DNA from: Streptomyces sp. cg36
GTDB taxonomy: Bacteria; Actinomycetota; Actinomycetes; Streptomycetales; Streptomycetaceae
Assembly: GCF_041080675.1 (NCBI RefSeq)
Contig: NZ_CP163520.1
Span: 8,151,501-8,215,500 of the forward strand
Direction of reading: 5' to 3'
DNA: 64,000 nucleotides
Shown: positions 24,701 to 32,247 of the stretch, piece by piece
How the letters are laid out: each line of letters opens with the position of its first letter
Numbering within the stretch: the stretch's first letter is position 1
The notes under the pieces: generated by a model
The model's input: only the letters and a program-made list of their open reading frames with translations
What the model was told of the DNA's origin: nothing
The model's database searches: none
Position numbers and translations under genes: made by a program

Positions 24701-26982
24701 GAGTAGAAGGTGACGGCCCCGGGAGGCTGGTCCGGCAGCTCGGCGAGGACGGCACGCAGTTCGTCGATGATCGGGTCGACCTGCGGCGAGTGCGAGGCCA
24801 CGTCCACGTCGACCATCCGGGCCACCGTGCCTGCCGCCGTCCACCGCTCGACCAGCTCCCGTACCTGCTGTGCGTCTCCGGAGACCACGGTGGTGCGCGG
24901 GGCGGTCAGCACCCCCACGGCCACCCCGTCGGCCCCGGCCGCCTCGATCGCGGCCCGGGTCTCGTCGGCGCCGAGCATCACCGAGGCCATCGCCCCGTGC
25001 GCGATGCGCGCGAGCAGGATGGCCCGGCGGCAGATCACCTTCGCCCCGTCCGCCCTGCTCAGCACCCCGGCGACCACGGACGCCGCCACCTCGCCGAGCG
25101 ACTGCCCGATCACCGCGGCCGGCTGGACACCCCAGGAGCGCCACAGCGCGGCCAGCGCCACCTGGACTCCGAACAGCACCGGCTGGATCCGGTCGACACC
25201 GACCAGCTTGCCGGGGTGCTCGATCATCTCCCGCAGGGAGAAGCCCGATTCGGCCCGGATCAGCGGCTCCAGCTCGTCGACGGCCGCGGCGAACACGGGC
25301 TCGCCGGTGAGCAGGCTCCGGCACATACCCGGATACTGCGAGCCCTGGCCGGTGAAGACGAACACCGGCCCGGGGTGGCCGGGCGGTAGCACCGGCACCG
25401 AGCTCACCACCCCCTCGGACCCCGCCCCCGCGGCGAACGCCCGGGCCCGCGCGGCCAGTTGGGGCAGGCCGTCGGCGACGACGGCGAGACGGTGGTCGGC
25501 ATGACGGCGGCGCAGTGCGAGGGTGTGCGCCACATCGTCCACCGGGACGGTCGCGCCGTCCTGCTGTGCCCAGTCGGCCAGCCGGGCACACGCACCGGCC
25601 AGGGACGCCGCGGAGCCGGCCGAGAGCAGGAAGAGGCGCTTGGCCGCAGGCGCGGCAGGGAGACGGGCGGGCCGCCTGCGCTTGATGGGCGCGGCTTCGA
25701 GGACGACGTGGGCGTTGGTGCCGCTCACGCCGTAGGAACACACCGCCGCCAGCCGCTCCCGGCCCCGGACCGGCCACCCGGTCAGCGCGGTGGGTACGAA
25801 CAGGCGCGACGCCTCGGAGCGGTCGATGCCGGGGTTCCAGCGGGTGAAGTTCTGGTTGGGAGGGATCACGCCGCGGCGCAGGCACTCCACGGCCTTGATG
25901 ATCCCGGCGATCCCGGACACCGGCTCGGTGTGCCCGATATTGGTCTTGACCGACCCCAGGGCACACCGTCCGGTGCCGCCCCGGCCGTACACGGCCTGGA
26001 TCGAGGTGTACTCGATCGGGTCTCCCACCACGGTGCCCGGCCCATGGGCCTCCACCAGTCCCACCTGGCCGGGATCGATTCCGGCCAGGTCCACCGCGGC
26101 CCTGAACAGCCGCTGCTGCATCTCGGTGGACGGGGCGGTCAGCCGGGTGGCCTGCCCGTCGTTGTTGACCGCGCTGCCCCGGATCACCGCCAGCACCCGG
26201 TCGCCGTCGCGGCGAGCGTCGGCCAGCCGTTTGAGCAGCACCGCGCCCGCGCCCTCACCGCGTACGTAACCGTCCGCGCGCGCATCGAAGGCGTAGCACC
26301 CGCCCTGCCTGGACAGCAGCAGTGGCGCCTCCATGTAGTGGGTCTGCGGTGCGAGCATCAGCAGCACACCACCCGCCAACGCCAGGTCGCACTCGCCCAA
26401 AGTCAACGCTCCGCACGCCGTGTCCAGCGCCACCAGTCCCGCCGAGCAGTGGGTGCTCACGACCATGACCGGGCCGCGCAGGTCCATCGCGAACGCCACC
26501 CGGCCCGCCGTCCCCGCCGTGTAATTGCCGAACAGGTACGGGCTGTTGGGGTAGTCCTCGACGGGACGGGCTTCGCGGAACAGGTTGTCCGGCGCGTACG
26601 TTCCGATGTACACGCCCGTACGCGAGCCGCGCACCCGGTCCACCGGCATGCCCGCGTGCTCCACCGCCTCCCAGGCGACCTCCATCATGACGCGTGACTG
26701 CGGATCCACCCAGTCACGCTCCGCCGGGGCCACTGAGAGTGCCCCGGGCTCCCACGCCCACACATCGCCCTCAAGGAAGCAGCCCAGTGCGGCCTGTCCC
26801 ACCAGCTCGGGATCGTGCAGGTCCGCGAGCCCTGCCGCGTCCCACCGGTCGGGCGGTACCGGACCCGCGGTGCGGCGGCCCTCGGCCGCCAGGCGCCACA
26901 GACCCCCCGGCGTCTCCACGCCTGCCGGGAACCGGCATCCCATCCCCACGATCGCGATCGGCTCCGCACCGGATGCTGACAT
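21712..26982 (-). CDS. Type I PKS of Mas-like type: KS-AT-DH-KR-ACP
   Basis: 1756 residues from the ATG at 26982. KS is ~8-430 with Cys179 in STHCSAG, His313 in HGPGT and His351 in NIGHTEP. AT is ~538-840 with GQSLG (Gln627, Ser628) and VASHS (728-732), the methylmalonyl-like pattern of mycobacterial Mas/Pks proteins. DH is ~903-1185 (His936, Asp1102). KR is ~1397-1610 (GGLGGLG; Tyr1544, Asn1548; VED as in B-type). ACP Ser1700 is in GLDSL. There is no ER and no thioesterase. It probably makes an unsaturated, methyl-branched polyketide. It sits 13 nt after a DUF5988-like gene and precedes an MpaB-like oxygenase. The protein is clearly paralogous to the PKS at 59123. Confidence 0.92.
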   Translation of the reverse strand: MSASGAEPIAIVGMGCRFPAGVETPGGLWRLAAEGRRTAGPVPPDRWDAAGLADLHDPELVGQAALGCFLEGDVWAWEPGALSVAPAERDWVDPQSRVMMEVAWEAVEHAGMPVDRVRGSRTGVYIGTYAPDNLFREARPVEDYPNSPYLFGNYTAGTAGRVAFAMDLRGPVMVVSTHCSAGLVALDTACGALTLGECDLALAGGVLLMLAPQTHYMEAPLLLSRQGGCYAFDARADGYVRGEGAGAVLLKRLADARRDGDRVLAVIRGSAVNNDGQATRLTAPSTEMQQRLFRAAVDLAGIDPGQVGLVEAHGPGTVVGDPIEYTSIQAVYGRGGTGRCALGSVKTNIGHTEPVSGIAGIIKAVECLRRGVIPPNQNFTRWNPGIDRSEASRLFVPTALTGWPVRGRERLAAVCSYGVSGTNAHVVLEAAPIKRRRPARLPAAPAAKRLFLLSAGSAASLAGACARLADWAQQDGATVPVDDVAHTLALRRRHADHRLAVVADGLPQLAARARAFAAGAGSEGVVSSVPVLPPGHPGPVFVFTGQGSQYPGMCRSLLTGEPVFAAAVDELEPLIRAESGFSLREMIEHPGKLVGVDRIQPVLFGVQVALAALWRSWGVQPAAVIGQSLGEVAASVVAGVLSRADGAKVICRRAILLARIAHGAMASVMLGADETRAAIEAAGADGVAVGVLTAPRTTVVSGDAQQVRELVERWTAAGTVARMVDVDVASHSPQVDPIIDELRAVLAELPDQPPGAVTFYSTVSEEPRSPGPLNAGYWVHNQRDTVRFQQAVEAALADGHRMFIECTAHPLAARPITEIAAEDGIEDVVAVGTLRREADDSEAFLTHLAHAHTAGFDGIDFTTRYGHGQLADVPTTYWNRTRHGGTTTPYALIAPRLPAAAQHPLLGGHVTDPDQPGRHLWQTPISPARLPWLADHQVAGTPVLPGTGFAEMLIAAGAEVLGSDRLVLEKLRIEAPLILAPEPQVTTRLVEAAGALRAEVLTRTDAGVLVHARATVRALPEQQARPAWQVPDTTAPGWTDSPPGDLHRRFRERHQVLHGPSFTALDRIQLQTDQGRAVSTLRLAAGARASAAAMRLHPALADEFVQTAVAAWLGQCAGCPGPVVVAGFGKIRPYGPTGHARYADVTLHHADDIACTASGVLATADGTVVAELSDLRLTNITPPEQRYAERLAHLAWHPQPAPRTPHCGEQQWLVLAPEGTRWGERLSTMLGKKAAGSRLLLDRTDRPPTPGPLSEALEDATQPDATHLLLLFNGPGTGGTPQGALAAVRRTVTALKELAARTRPPRLWVMWRGDHPLNTAGIHGLLRVAAFEHPELRPSSVEVCGATPLELVLPDLLDDAAPITEIAWRHGTRHVARVRTGPAPHTGHAPAWVRPDGGYLVTGGLGGLGLLTARRLAERGARRLVLVGRTAPSGAVERAVESLRTTTAARIEVVPGDIAAPGTVRQALAAAEDGARLRGIVHAAGVVEDATLDRLDDPLLERVWRGKAEGAWALHQATLETELDFFVVYSSIASLIGSPGQGAYAAANAFLDALVSHRLAEGLPATGIHWGAWAEVGRGRHLARRGFVMINPEDGMDAFERILADGHHQIAYSPVDTALWTAPYPQLRTSTLLTELLTGSPATEDDATSPVLDALRTAASESERRRLLTDFITSQVRDLLGGTTRHIGPHTSLVMLGLDSLGGIQLQQRLAATLRADITPGVIWTKPNAAALADWLLHEMGVVPDQTHQPAGAQKA

Positions 26983-26995
26983 CTCTCGCCCCGCC

Positions 26996-27226
26996 CTACT
27001 CCGCGATCGCCGTGCTGTACGCGAACTGGAAGACCGCCACCCGCCGTCCCTCCACCAGCTCCGTCTCGCCGGTACGCTCGAACCGCTGATGCCGCCCGTA
27101 GAACGCGACCACCACGCGTGACGCGTCACCGGCGCCGTCCGGGACCTGGTACAGCCGGGGCAGTTCGGGCGGGCCGCCGCGCAGCGCCACCAGCCGTCCC
27201 GAGCCCACCGCCGACTGCCCCGACAT
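26996..27226 (-). CDS. Small DUF5988-like protein leading the second PKS operon
   Basis: 76 residues with the pattern ALRGGPPELPRLYQV at the start, VVVAFYGRHQRFERTGE in the middle, and EGRRVAVFQFAYSTAIAE at the end. This matches my memory of the actinobacterial DUF5988 family, short proteins often encoded beside PKS genes and of unknown function. The ATG at 27226 follows GAGGTGA; an upstream in-frame start at 27286 is less likely. The stop is 13 nt before the PKS start. Co-translation suggests a helper role, but none is established. Confidence 0.7.
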   Translation of the reverse strand: MSGQSAVGSGRLVALRGGPPELPRLYQVPDGAGDASRVVVAFYGRHQRFERTGETELVEGRRVAVFQFAYSTAIAE

Positions 27227-27577
27227 ATCGATCACCTCACCAACGACGTCCGCACACACAAGCGGAGCCCGAAAGTCAGCTTTCACTTATTAGGTAGCGT
27301 GAACGGCGCACACCGGGCAGGGCGCGTCCAAGGGGCGCGCACGGTACACCGCGCGTGAAGCCGGGCAGCACGCTCCCCCTGGGGGCGAGGACGCATGCCC
27401 CCGGTGCGGGCCGCAGCGGACCCCTCGTTCCTGGCCGCGCGCCCTTTCCGTGCCGGGCCTGATTCCGCGGGGCCCGCGCGGCTCGCCGCACTCATTGGCC
27501 CGTAATCGACTAGTTACTCTCCGCTCCCCCCGGGAAGATCGACTACGTCCGACCTCGGCACGCAGAAGGAGACCTCC
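27227..27577. promoter_or_regulatory. Divergent promoter region between the PKS operon and a small + strand gene
   Basis: 351 bp without a supportable gene. AT-richer patches occur at ~27276-27298 (near the minus-strand PKS operon start) and ~27500-27520. The latter contains GTAATCGACTAGTTAC, a short interrupted dyad with 4-bp arms. No confident -10/-35 pair can be assigned. Confidence 0.35.
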
Positions 27578-27742
27578 ATGTCCGACAATCAGCCCGACGA
27601 GACGTCCACCGACGAGGCTCCCACCGCCAAGCCCGTCGCCCGGCAGGTCGGCCGGCAGACCCTGGAGAACAAGTCCATCCAGGGGCAGGTCATCACCCAC
27701 ACGATCGTCAAGCCGCTGCCCGACGGGGGATCCGAGGGGTGA
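27578..27742 (+). CDS. Small 54-residue protein, unknown
   Basis: A short frame with a strong ribosome site (AGAAGGAG, 6 nt before ATG). It encodes a polar, Cys-free peptide: acidic Thr/Asp/Glu-rich N terminus (residues 1-16), then KPVARQVGRQTLENKSIQGQ and VITHTIVKPLPDGG. Codon third positions are strongly G/C, supporting translation. No signal peptide, membrane segment or recognised domain is present. It lies between the PKS promoter region and the cold-shock gene. It could be a small regulatory protein or a precursor peptide, but nothing beside it looks like peptide-modifying machinery. Confidence 0.6.
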   Translation: MSDNQPDETSTDEAPTAKPVARQVGRQTLENKSIQGQVITHTIVKPLPDGGSEG

Positions 27743-27897
27743 CCCCGCGCTGTCGGGCGGCGGTGCGAGGGTCGGACGACAGCACCTGGGCAAGCGCGAG
27801 CACTGCGTCAAGACCCGCCCCCCCGCGCCGGTTGCCGTAGCCACGCGCGACTGACCGAGACCCGCCCCCGCCAGGGCGCCCGACCCAAGGAGTGCGT

Positions 27898-28107
27898 ATG
27901 GCGAAGTTGAAAGGCCAGGTGAAGTGGTTCAACGAGGCGAAGGGTTTCGGCTTCATCACGCCCGCTGACGGCAGCAAGGACGTCTTCGTGCACTTCTCCG
28001 CGATCCAGAGCGGCGGCTTCAAGACCCTCACTGAAGGTCAGAACGTCGAGTTCGAGATCCTGGACGGCCAGAAGGGCCCCTCCGCAGCCAACGTCACGGT
28101 TCTCTAG
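27898..28107 (+). CDS. cspA: Cold-shock protein, CspA family
   Basis: 69 residues, the normal size of a CspA-type OB-fold nucleic-acid chaperone. It carries RNP1 (KGFGFI) and RNP2 (VFVHF), starts [16 protein letters not shown] and has the usual [11 protein letters not shown] end. Start chosen at 27898, directly behind AAGGAG; an ATG two codons earlier lacks spacing. Such proteins bind single-stranded RNA and DNA and melt secondary structure. It is a single gene closed by a strong hairpin. It is unlikely to be part of the neighbouring PKS pathway. Confidence 0.97.
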   Translation: MAKLKGQVKWFNEAKGFGFITPADGSKDVFVHFSAIQSGGFKTLTEGQNVEFEILDGQKGPSAANVTVL

Positions 28108-28135
28108 AAGCGCCGGGCGCATGTCACCACGGCTT

Positions 28136-28178
28136 CCGACGGGTTGAGGCGGCGCTCCAGCGCCCCTCAACCCGTCGG
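28136..28178 (+). terminator. Intrinsic terminator after cspA
   Basis: CCGACGGGTTGAGG (28136-28149) and CCTCAACCCGTCGG (28165-28178) form a perfect 14-bp stem, with an inner GGCGCT/AGCGCC-like pairing. It starts 28 nt after the cspA stop. There is no U tract, which is usual for actinomycetes. Confidence 0.85.
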
Positions 28179-28287
28179 ACACACCTCACCGACCTTCTTG
28201 GGCATGTTGAGCGCCGTTGGCAAGCGGTGGACGAGTCCCCAGGTGGCCCGCCGACGGTTTTGGATCGCAGGCGATCCGCACCGGGGG

Positions 28288-28316
28288 AGGACCCCGGCCA
28301 TGACGGCCGGGGTCCT
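28288..28316 (-). terminator. Terminator facing the beta-propeller gene
   Basis: AGGACCCCGGCC (28288-28299) and GGCCGGGGTCCT (28305-28316) are perfect 12-bp arms with a 5-nt loop. It lies 65 nt beyond the stop of the minus-strand gene that ends at 28381, so it most likely terminates that gene and may also back up the cspA terminator. Confidence 0.8.
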
Positions 28317-28380
28317 CTGCAGTTCTGGAACTGCTGGTGGGAACCGGTTCTCATCGGCTGCGCGCCGGGTGGGGCGGCGC

Positions 28381-29682
28381 CTACAACCAGGTGACGTCGT
28401 CGCCGTCGACGATCAGGTTGTCCCAGGCGGGGACGCGGTAGAACTTCTTGCTCTCGCCGCCGCCGAGTTCGCTCCTGCGCCAGACACCGACGCCGTCGGT
28501 GAGGGTGTAGCGGCCCTCGTAGACCTTGTCGTAGGCGGGCACGAAGGTGCCCTGCTCGCAGGTCACTTCGGTGGACCACATGCCGTGCCCTCCGGAGTAC
28601 TCGTTGTACCGGCGCGGCATGGCATCGCGCCGGTACCGGCCGACGTACTCGGGCTGAGCCTCGGGTTCGGCCTCGCTGGCCGCGGCGGCCACCACGGCCA
28701 GCGGTGCGCCGGCCAGGCGGGCGGGAGCGGATGCCTCTGCGGCGTCGGGGGCGATCACGGTACAGGTGTGGTCGGAGTAGGCCACGCACACAGTGCCGTC
28801 GGGGGCTACGGCGATGGCGGGCGCCCTGTCCGGGGTGCTGGGGAAGGTGCCGGTCTCGGTGAGGTCGGTGGCATTGAGGATGCTGCCCGCGCGCTCGGCG
28901 TGGACGGCGTAGAGGAGGTCGCCGTCCGGGGACAGCGCGAGGGCGGTCGGCGCGGGGCCCTGGGCGCGGGCGGTGACGGTCAGGGTGGCGGTGTCGATGG
29001 CGACCAGCGGGTCGGGCTGATGGGGCACGAACGCGTACAGGGTGGCGCCGTCGGCGCTGAGGAGGACCTGGACGGCACGGAACTTCTCCGCGGGGGCGGC
29101 GATGTCGACCGCCTGCCCCGGTCCCGGATCGGCCTCCTCCGCGCTGTCGTCCTGCGTGTTGCTTCCGTCCTGGGCCTTCTCGGGGACGTCCATCGCCAGC
29201 ACGCAGGGGGTCGCTTCGCGGTTCGAACTCTCAGCCTGTCGGCCCAGGTAGAGGCGCTTGCCGTCGGGGGACACCGCGATCGTTCCCCAGATGGCGAAGA
29301 CGGGCTTCTGCGGGACGGGGTATTCCTCCTCCTTCCCGGAGGCCGTGTCCACCTCCATCACGCCCGGGCCCTGGGCCAGGAACAGACGGCTGCCGTCGGC
29401 GTTCGCGGCCACGTCCATCGGCCAGAGATCCTCTTGCTCGGCGTAGAGGGTGTCCGTCTCCAGGGTCCGGGTGTCGACCGTGCTGATGTTGCGGCCTCCC
29501 TCGGACAGGGCGTAGAGCTTCGTCGCGGTGCCGCCGGAGCGGGCGGTCAGGCCGCGGCTGGGCATCAGGGCCCGGGCCGCCCTGATCTGGCCGGTTCCCG
29601 CATCCAGCACCGCGATGCCGCCCGGCTCCGGCCCCGTCTGCCGGTAGGTGATGTAGAAGTGAGACACATCGGACTGCGTCAC
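28381..29682 (-). CDS. Beta-propeller (YVTN/WD40-like) repeat protein
   Basis: 433 residues from the GTG at 29682 (GGGAGGAA upstream). The first ~330 residues are repeats of the YVTN/40-residue type: IAVLDAGTGQIRAARAL, TAVSPDGKRLYLG-like IAVSPDGKRLYLGR, ALALSPDGDLLYAVH and IAVAPDGTVCVAYS. The last ~90 residues (YVGRYRRDAMPRRYNEYSGG to the end) form a separate domain. No signal peptide is visible. It probably acts as a binding scaffold. It stands alone with its own terminator, so no pathway can be assigned. Confidence 0.75.
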   Translation of the reverse strand: MTQSDVSHFYITYRQTGPEPGGIAVLDAGTGQIRAARALMPSRGLTARSGGTATKLYALSEGGRNISTVDTRTLETDTLYAEQEDLWPMDVAANADGSRLFLAQGPGVMEVDTASGKEEEYPVPQKPVFAIWGTIAVSPDGKRLYLGRQAESSNREATPCVLAMDVPEKAQDGSNTQDDSAEEADPGPGQAVDIAAPAEKFRAVQVLLSADGATLYAFVPHQPDPLVAIDTATLTVTARAQGPAPTALALSPDGDLLYAVHAERAGSILNATDLTETGTFPSTPDRAPAIAVAPDGTVCVAYSDHTCTVIAPDAAEASAPARLAGAPLAVVAAAASEAEPEAQPEYVGRYRRDAMPRRYNEYSGGHGMWSTEVTCEQGTFVPAYDKVYEGRYTLTDGVGVWRRSELGGGESKKFYRVPAWDNLIVDGDDVTWL

Positions 29683-30060
29683 GCGACGTTCCTCCCGAAA
29701 CGGCGAGTGGCCCCGGCCGCCCCATGCGCCCGCGCCCTGCCACCCCCTGCCCCGCAACGTAGCCACCCCGCCGCTCACCCAGAAAGGTCACCAAACCGTC
29801 CATAACAGGCACCCAGCCTCATTCGTCCGGAAACCGACTCTCCGTCACACCAGCCGCGTCCCAAAGGCCATGGAGGCTGTGCGGGAGATCGCCGAGAACG
29901 GCGAGTGTCCGGTGCTCCGGCCACGCGACGTGCTCGCGGCGCATGACCGTGTCCGGGTCGGAGGAGGAGTCGCTGCCCGATGAAGACGGCTGCGGTGGTC
30001 GGGCGCCGCCGCAGGCCGCCTCCGTGAGCGGCGCCCGCAGCAGGCGGGTAGCGGTCCCTG
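29683..30060. other. Intergenic region between propeller and PadR genes
   Basis: 378 bp between the divergent beta-propeller and PadR-type genes. An open frame on the minus strand (29819-30094, 91 codons) has no recognisable domain and overlaps the PadR operator. I do not support it as a gene. Otherwise nothing beyond promoter sequence is apparent. Confidence 0.3.
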
Positions 30061-30085
30061 CCATATGCTGGTGAATGGCATATGG
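30061..30085. promoter_or_regulatory. Candidate PadR operator
   Basis: CCATATGC (30061-30068) and GCATATGG (30078-30085) are perfect inverted 8-bp arms with a 9-bp spacer, ending 7 bp before the chosen PadR start at 30093. PadR regulators usually repress their own promoter through ATAT/GCAT-type dyads like this. Binding is inferred. Confidence 0.6.
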
Positions 30086-30092
30086 TGATGTC

Positions 30093-30431
30093 ATGACTGA
30101 CCGTGCGATGCAGGAGCCGACCCTGCTCCTTCTGACCGCACTCGCCGATGAACCGCGCCATGGCTACGCGATCGCGCGCGAGGTGGAAGTGATCTCGGGC
30201 GGGCGGGTGAAGATGCGGACCGGCACGCTGTACGGGGCGCTGGAGCGCCTGCTGCAGCAGGGGCTGATCGAGGTCCACGCGGAGGAAGTCGTCGACAGCC
30301 GACTGCGCCGCACCTACACCCTCACGTCCCCCGGCCGTGCGGCACTGGCCGCCGAGGCCGAGCGGATCGCGGCCACCGCGCGCGAGGCCACCCGGCGCCT
30401 GGGCTCCGTGGGCAAGGCGGCCACCGCGTGA
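30093..30431 (+). CDS. PadR-family transcriptional regulator
   Basis: 112 residues: a single PadR winged helix-turn-helix domain with the diagnostic PTLLLLTALADEPRHGYAIAREVE, the wing segment KMRTGTLYGALERLLQQGLIE and the RRTYTLTSPGRAAL ending. It is of the short PadR-s2 type. Start chosen at 30093; an in-frame ATG at 30075 lies inside the operator dyad. It overlaps the next gene by GTGA, so it is co-translated with the membrane protein it probably regulates. Confidence 0.92.
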   Translation: MTDRAMQEPTLLLLTALADEPRHGYAIAREVEVISGGRVKMRTGTLYGALERLLQQGLIEVHAEEVVDSRLRRTYTLTSPGRAALAAEAERIAATAREATRRLGSVGKAATA

Positions 30432-31330
30432 ATTCCGCACTGCTGCGTTTGTACCCCGCCCGCTTCCGCCGTGCCTTCGGCGACGAGATAGCCGAGTCCT
30501 ACCGGGAAGCGACGGAGGGGGCGGGCCCGCTCGCCCGTCTCCGCGAAACCGCCGATGTCGCCGCGCACGCACTCAGGATGCGCCTGGGCCTCGGCTCCGC
30601 ATACCCGGGCGGGCGCCTCTTCGCCACCACTGCCCCGTTCGCGCTGGCCGCGGCAGCCTCGTACGCCGCGTTCAACCTCATCGGGAGTGTGGGCGACTGG
30701 TACGTCATGCGCGGCGTGGGTACCCCCGACCGCGTGAGTGCGCTCTTCACCTTCATGAACGGCTGCTATCTGCTGACCTTGATCGGCGCGGTGGTCGCGC
30801 TGGCCGGGCGCTACCTGCCCGGTGTGCTGTGTGCGGCCGCCGGCACGGCGGGCATCTCGGCGTCCTTCCTCTACCCGGTCTGGATCGTGCCCTCCGACTT
30901 GCGGTGGGAACTCGTGGGCTTTCTGCTCGCGCCGGTGCTGATCGCCATCCTTCCGCTGGCCTGCCCACCCGACCTGCGACCGGCCCGCCGGGTACGTGGT
31001 CCGGCGGGGATGCTCGCGCTGGTGGTGTGGGCCCTCCTCCTGGTGGGCGCGGTCGTCGTCATCGACCCCCTCGGGCTCGGGCTGATGATCCCGTGGAGGT
31101 TCGGCGTTCCCACCGTCGCGGCGCTGGCCCTGGCCGGCCGCAAGGCTTTCGCCCGGATCCGCACCACGGTCCAACTCGCCGTCGCCGCAGCGCCGTTCAT
31201 GGTCACGCTGTACTTCTCGGGCTTCGTCCAGCGCGACGAGCTCCTGACGCTCCTCGGCGTGCTCGCCGTCTCCGCCGTGGCCCTGCGACTGCGGCGGGGA
31301 AACGACTCCAACACGGTGAACCCCGCCTGA
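30428..31330 (+). CDS. Membrane protein coupled to PadR regulator
   Basis: 300 residues from a GTG that overlaps the PadR stop. The N-terminal ~50 residues (LLRLYPARFRRAFGDEIAESYREA) are the cytoplasmic segment often seen in actinobacterial permease-like proteins encoded with PadR genes. This is followed by about seven hydrophobic helices, for example TLIGAVVALAGRYLPGVL and MLALVVWALLLVGAVVVI. No ATPase partner is adjacent. Probably a membrane stress or transport component; its substrate is unknown. Confidence 0.8.
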   Translation: MNSALLRLYPARFRRAFGDEIAESYREATEGAGPLARLRETADVAAHALRMRLGLGSAYPGGRLFATTAPFALAAAASYAAFNLIGSVGDWYVMRGVGTPDRVSALFTFMNGCYLLTLIGAVVALAGRYLPGVLCAAAGTAGISASFLYPVWIVPSDLRWELVGFLLAPVLIAILPLACPPDLRPARRVRGPAGMLALVVWALLLVGAVVVIDPLGLGLMIPWRFGVPTVAALALAGRKAFARIRTTVQLAVAAAPFMVTLYFSGFVQRDELLTLLGVLAVSAVALRLRRGNDSNTVNPA

Positions 31331-31463
31331 CGAGCGGTCGGCGGGGACGCTCGGGGGACCGGTTGCCGTCGGCCGGGCCCACGAGCACGCAGGCATCCGC
31401 CGGAGCGGCCCCGGACCGCGTGATCCAGGGCCAGAACCGGCGGAACGCGGTGAGTGATCCTGC

Positions 31464-32069
31464 CTAGTAGCTGTCGTAGCTGGGCTTGCCGGTCGGCCGG
31501 TAGACACCGACGACGGTGCCGCCCTTCGTCGTCGTCACGCTGACCGGCTCCAGCGCGGTGGGGACCGCTCCGTCGGCGAACAGCCGCTTACCGGTGCCGA
31601 TGATCACGGGGTGGATGGTCAGCCGGTACTCGTCGACAAGATCGTGCCGCATGAGGGTCTGGGCGAGGTCGCCGCTGCCGACGACGTTGATGCTGCCGCC
31701 GTCGGACGCCTTGAGCCTGCGCAGGGCGTCGACGGTGTCCCCCTCCAGCAGCGTGGAGTTCTGCCACTCGACGGACGTCAGGGTCCGGGACGCCACGTAC
31801 TTGTGCATGCTGTTCATCCGGTCGGTGAACGGGTTGGCGGGATCTGCGGTCGGCCAGTACGACGCGAAGATGTCGTACGTCTTGCGGCCCAGCAGCATGG
31901 CGTCGGAGTGCTCGTACCAGCCGGCGATCGCCGCGCCGACCTCGTCGTCGTCCACCGGCTTCTGCCAGCCGCCGTGTGCGAAGCCGCTCTCGGCGTCTTC
32001 GTCCGGACCGCCCGGTGCCTGCATGACACCGTCGAGCGTCAGGAACGTGCAAACGATGATCTTGCGCAT
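31464..32069 (-). CDS. Dihydrofolate-reductase-like (RibD-C) protein
   Basis: 201 residues: MRKIIVCTFLTLDGVMQAPGG at the N terminus, LLGRKTYDIFASYWP in the centre, GGSINVVGSGDLAQTLMRHDLVDEYRLTIHPVIIGTGKRLF towards the C terminus. These are the marks of the RibD-C/DHFR-like family, NADPH-binding reductases of mostly unknown substrate. The start at 32069 is the family start. It is convergent with the PadR pair and unlike the member at 7839 in detail, so it is not a recent duplicate. Confidence 0.88.
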   Translation of the reverse strand: MRKIIVCTFLTLDGVMQAPGGPDEDAESGFAHGGWQKPVDDDEVGAAIAGWYEHSDAMLLGRKTYDIFASYWPTADPANPFTDRMNSMHKYVASRTLTSVEWQNSTLLEGDTVDALRRLKASDGGSINVVGSGDLAQTLMRHDLVDEYRLTIHPVIIGTGKRLFADGAVPTALEPVSVTTTKGGTVVGVYRPTGKPSYDSY

Positions 32070-32247
32070 GGTGCGCTCCTTTCGTTGAGGGGTAGACCGG
32101 ACGACCGCGCAGAACTCATCGGCGGGTGTTCCGGTGTCGTATGTCGTACGAGCCCTCGCCCATGCGTGAAGTGGCTCATGGGCGGGTGGGGCGGCGCGGC
32201 ACAGCCGGCGGCGCCTCTCTTGATCTTCAAGGAGGCGATCGCAGGAG

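Noticed and set aside
29819..30094. 91-codon minus-strand frame upstream of the PadR gene
   Set aside because: No domain, no clear ribosome site, and it overlaps the PadR operator and start. It could be a remnant, but I cannot support it.
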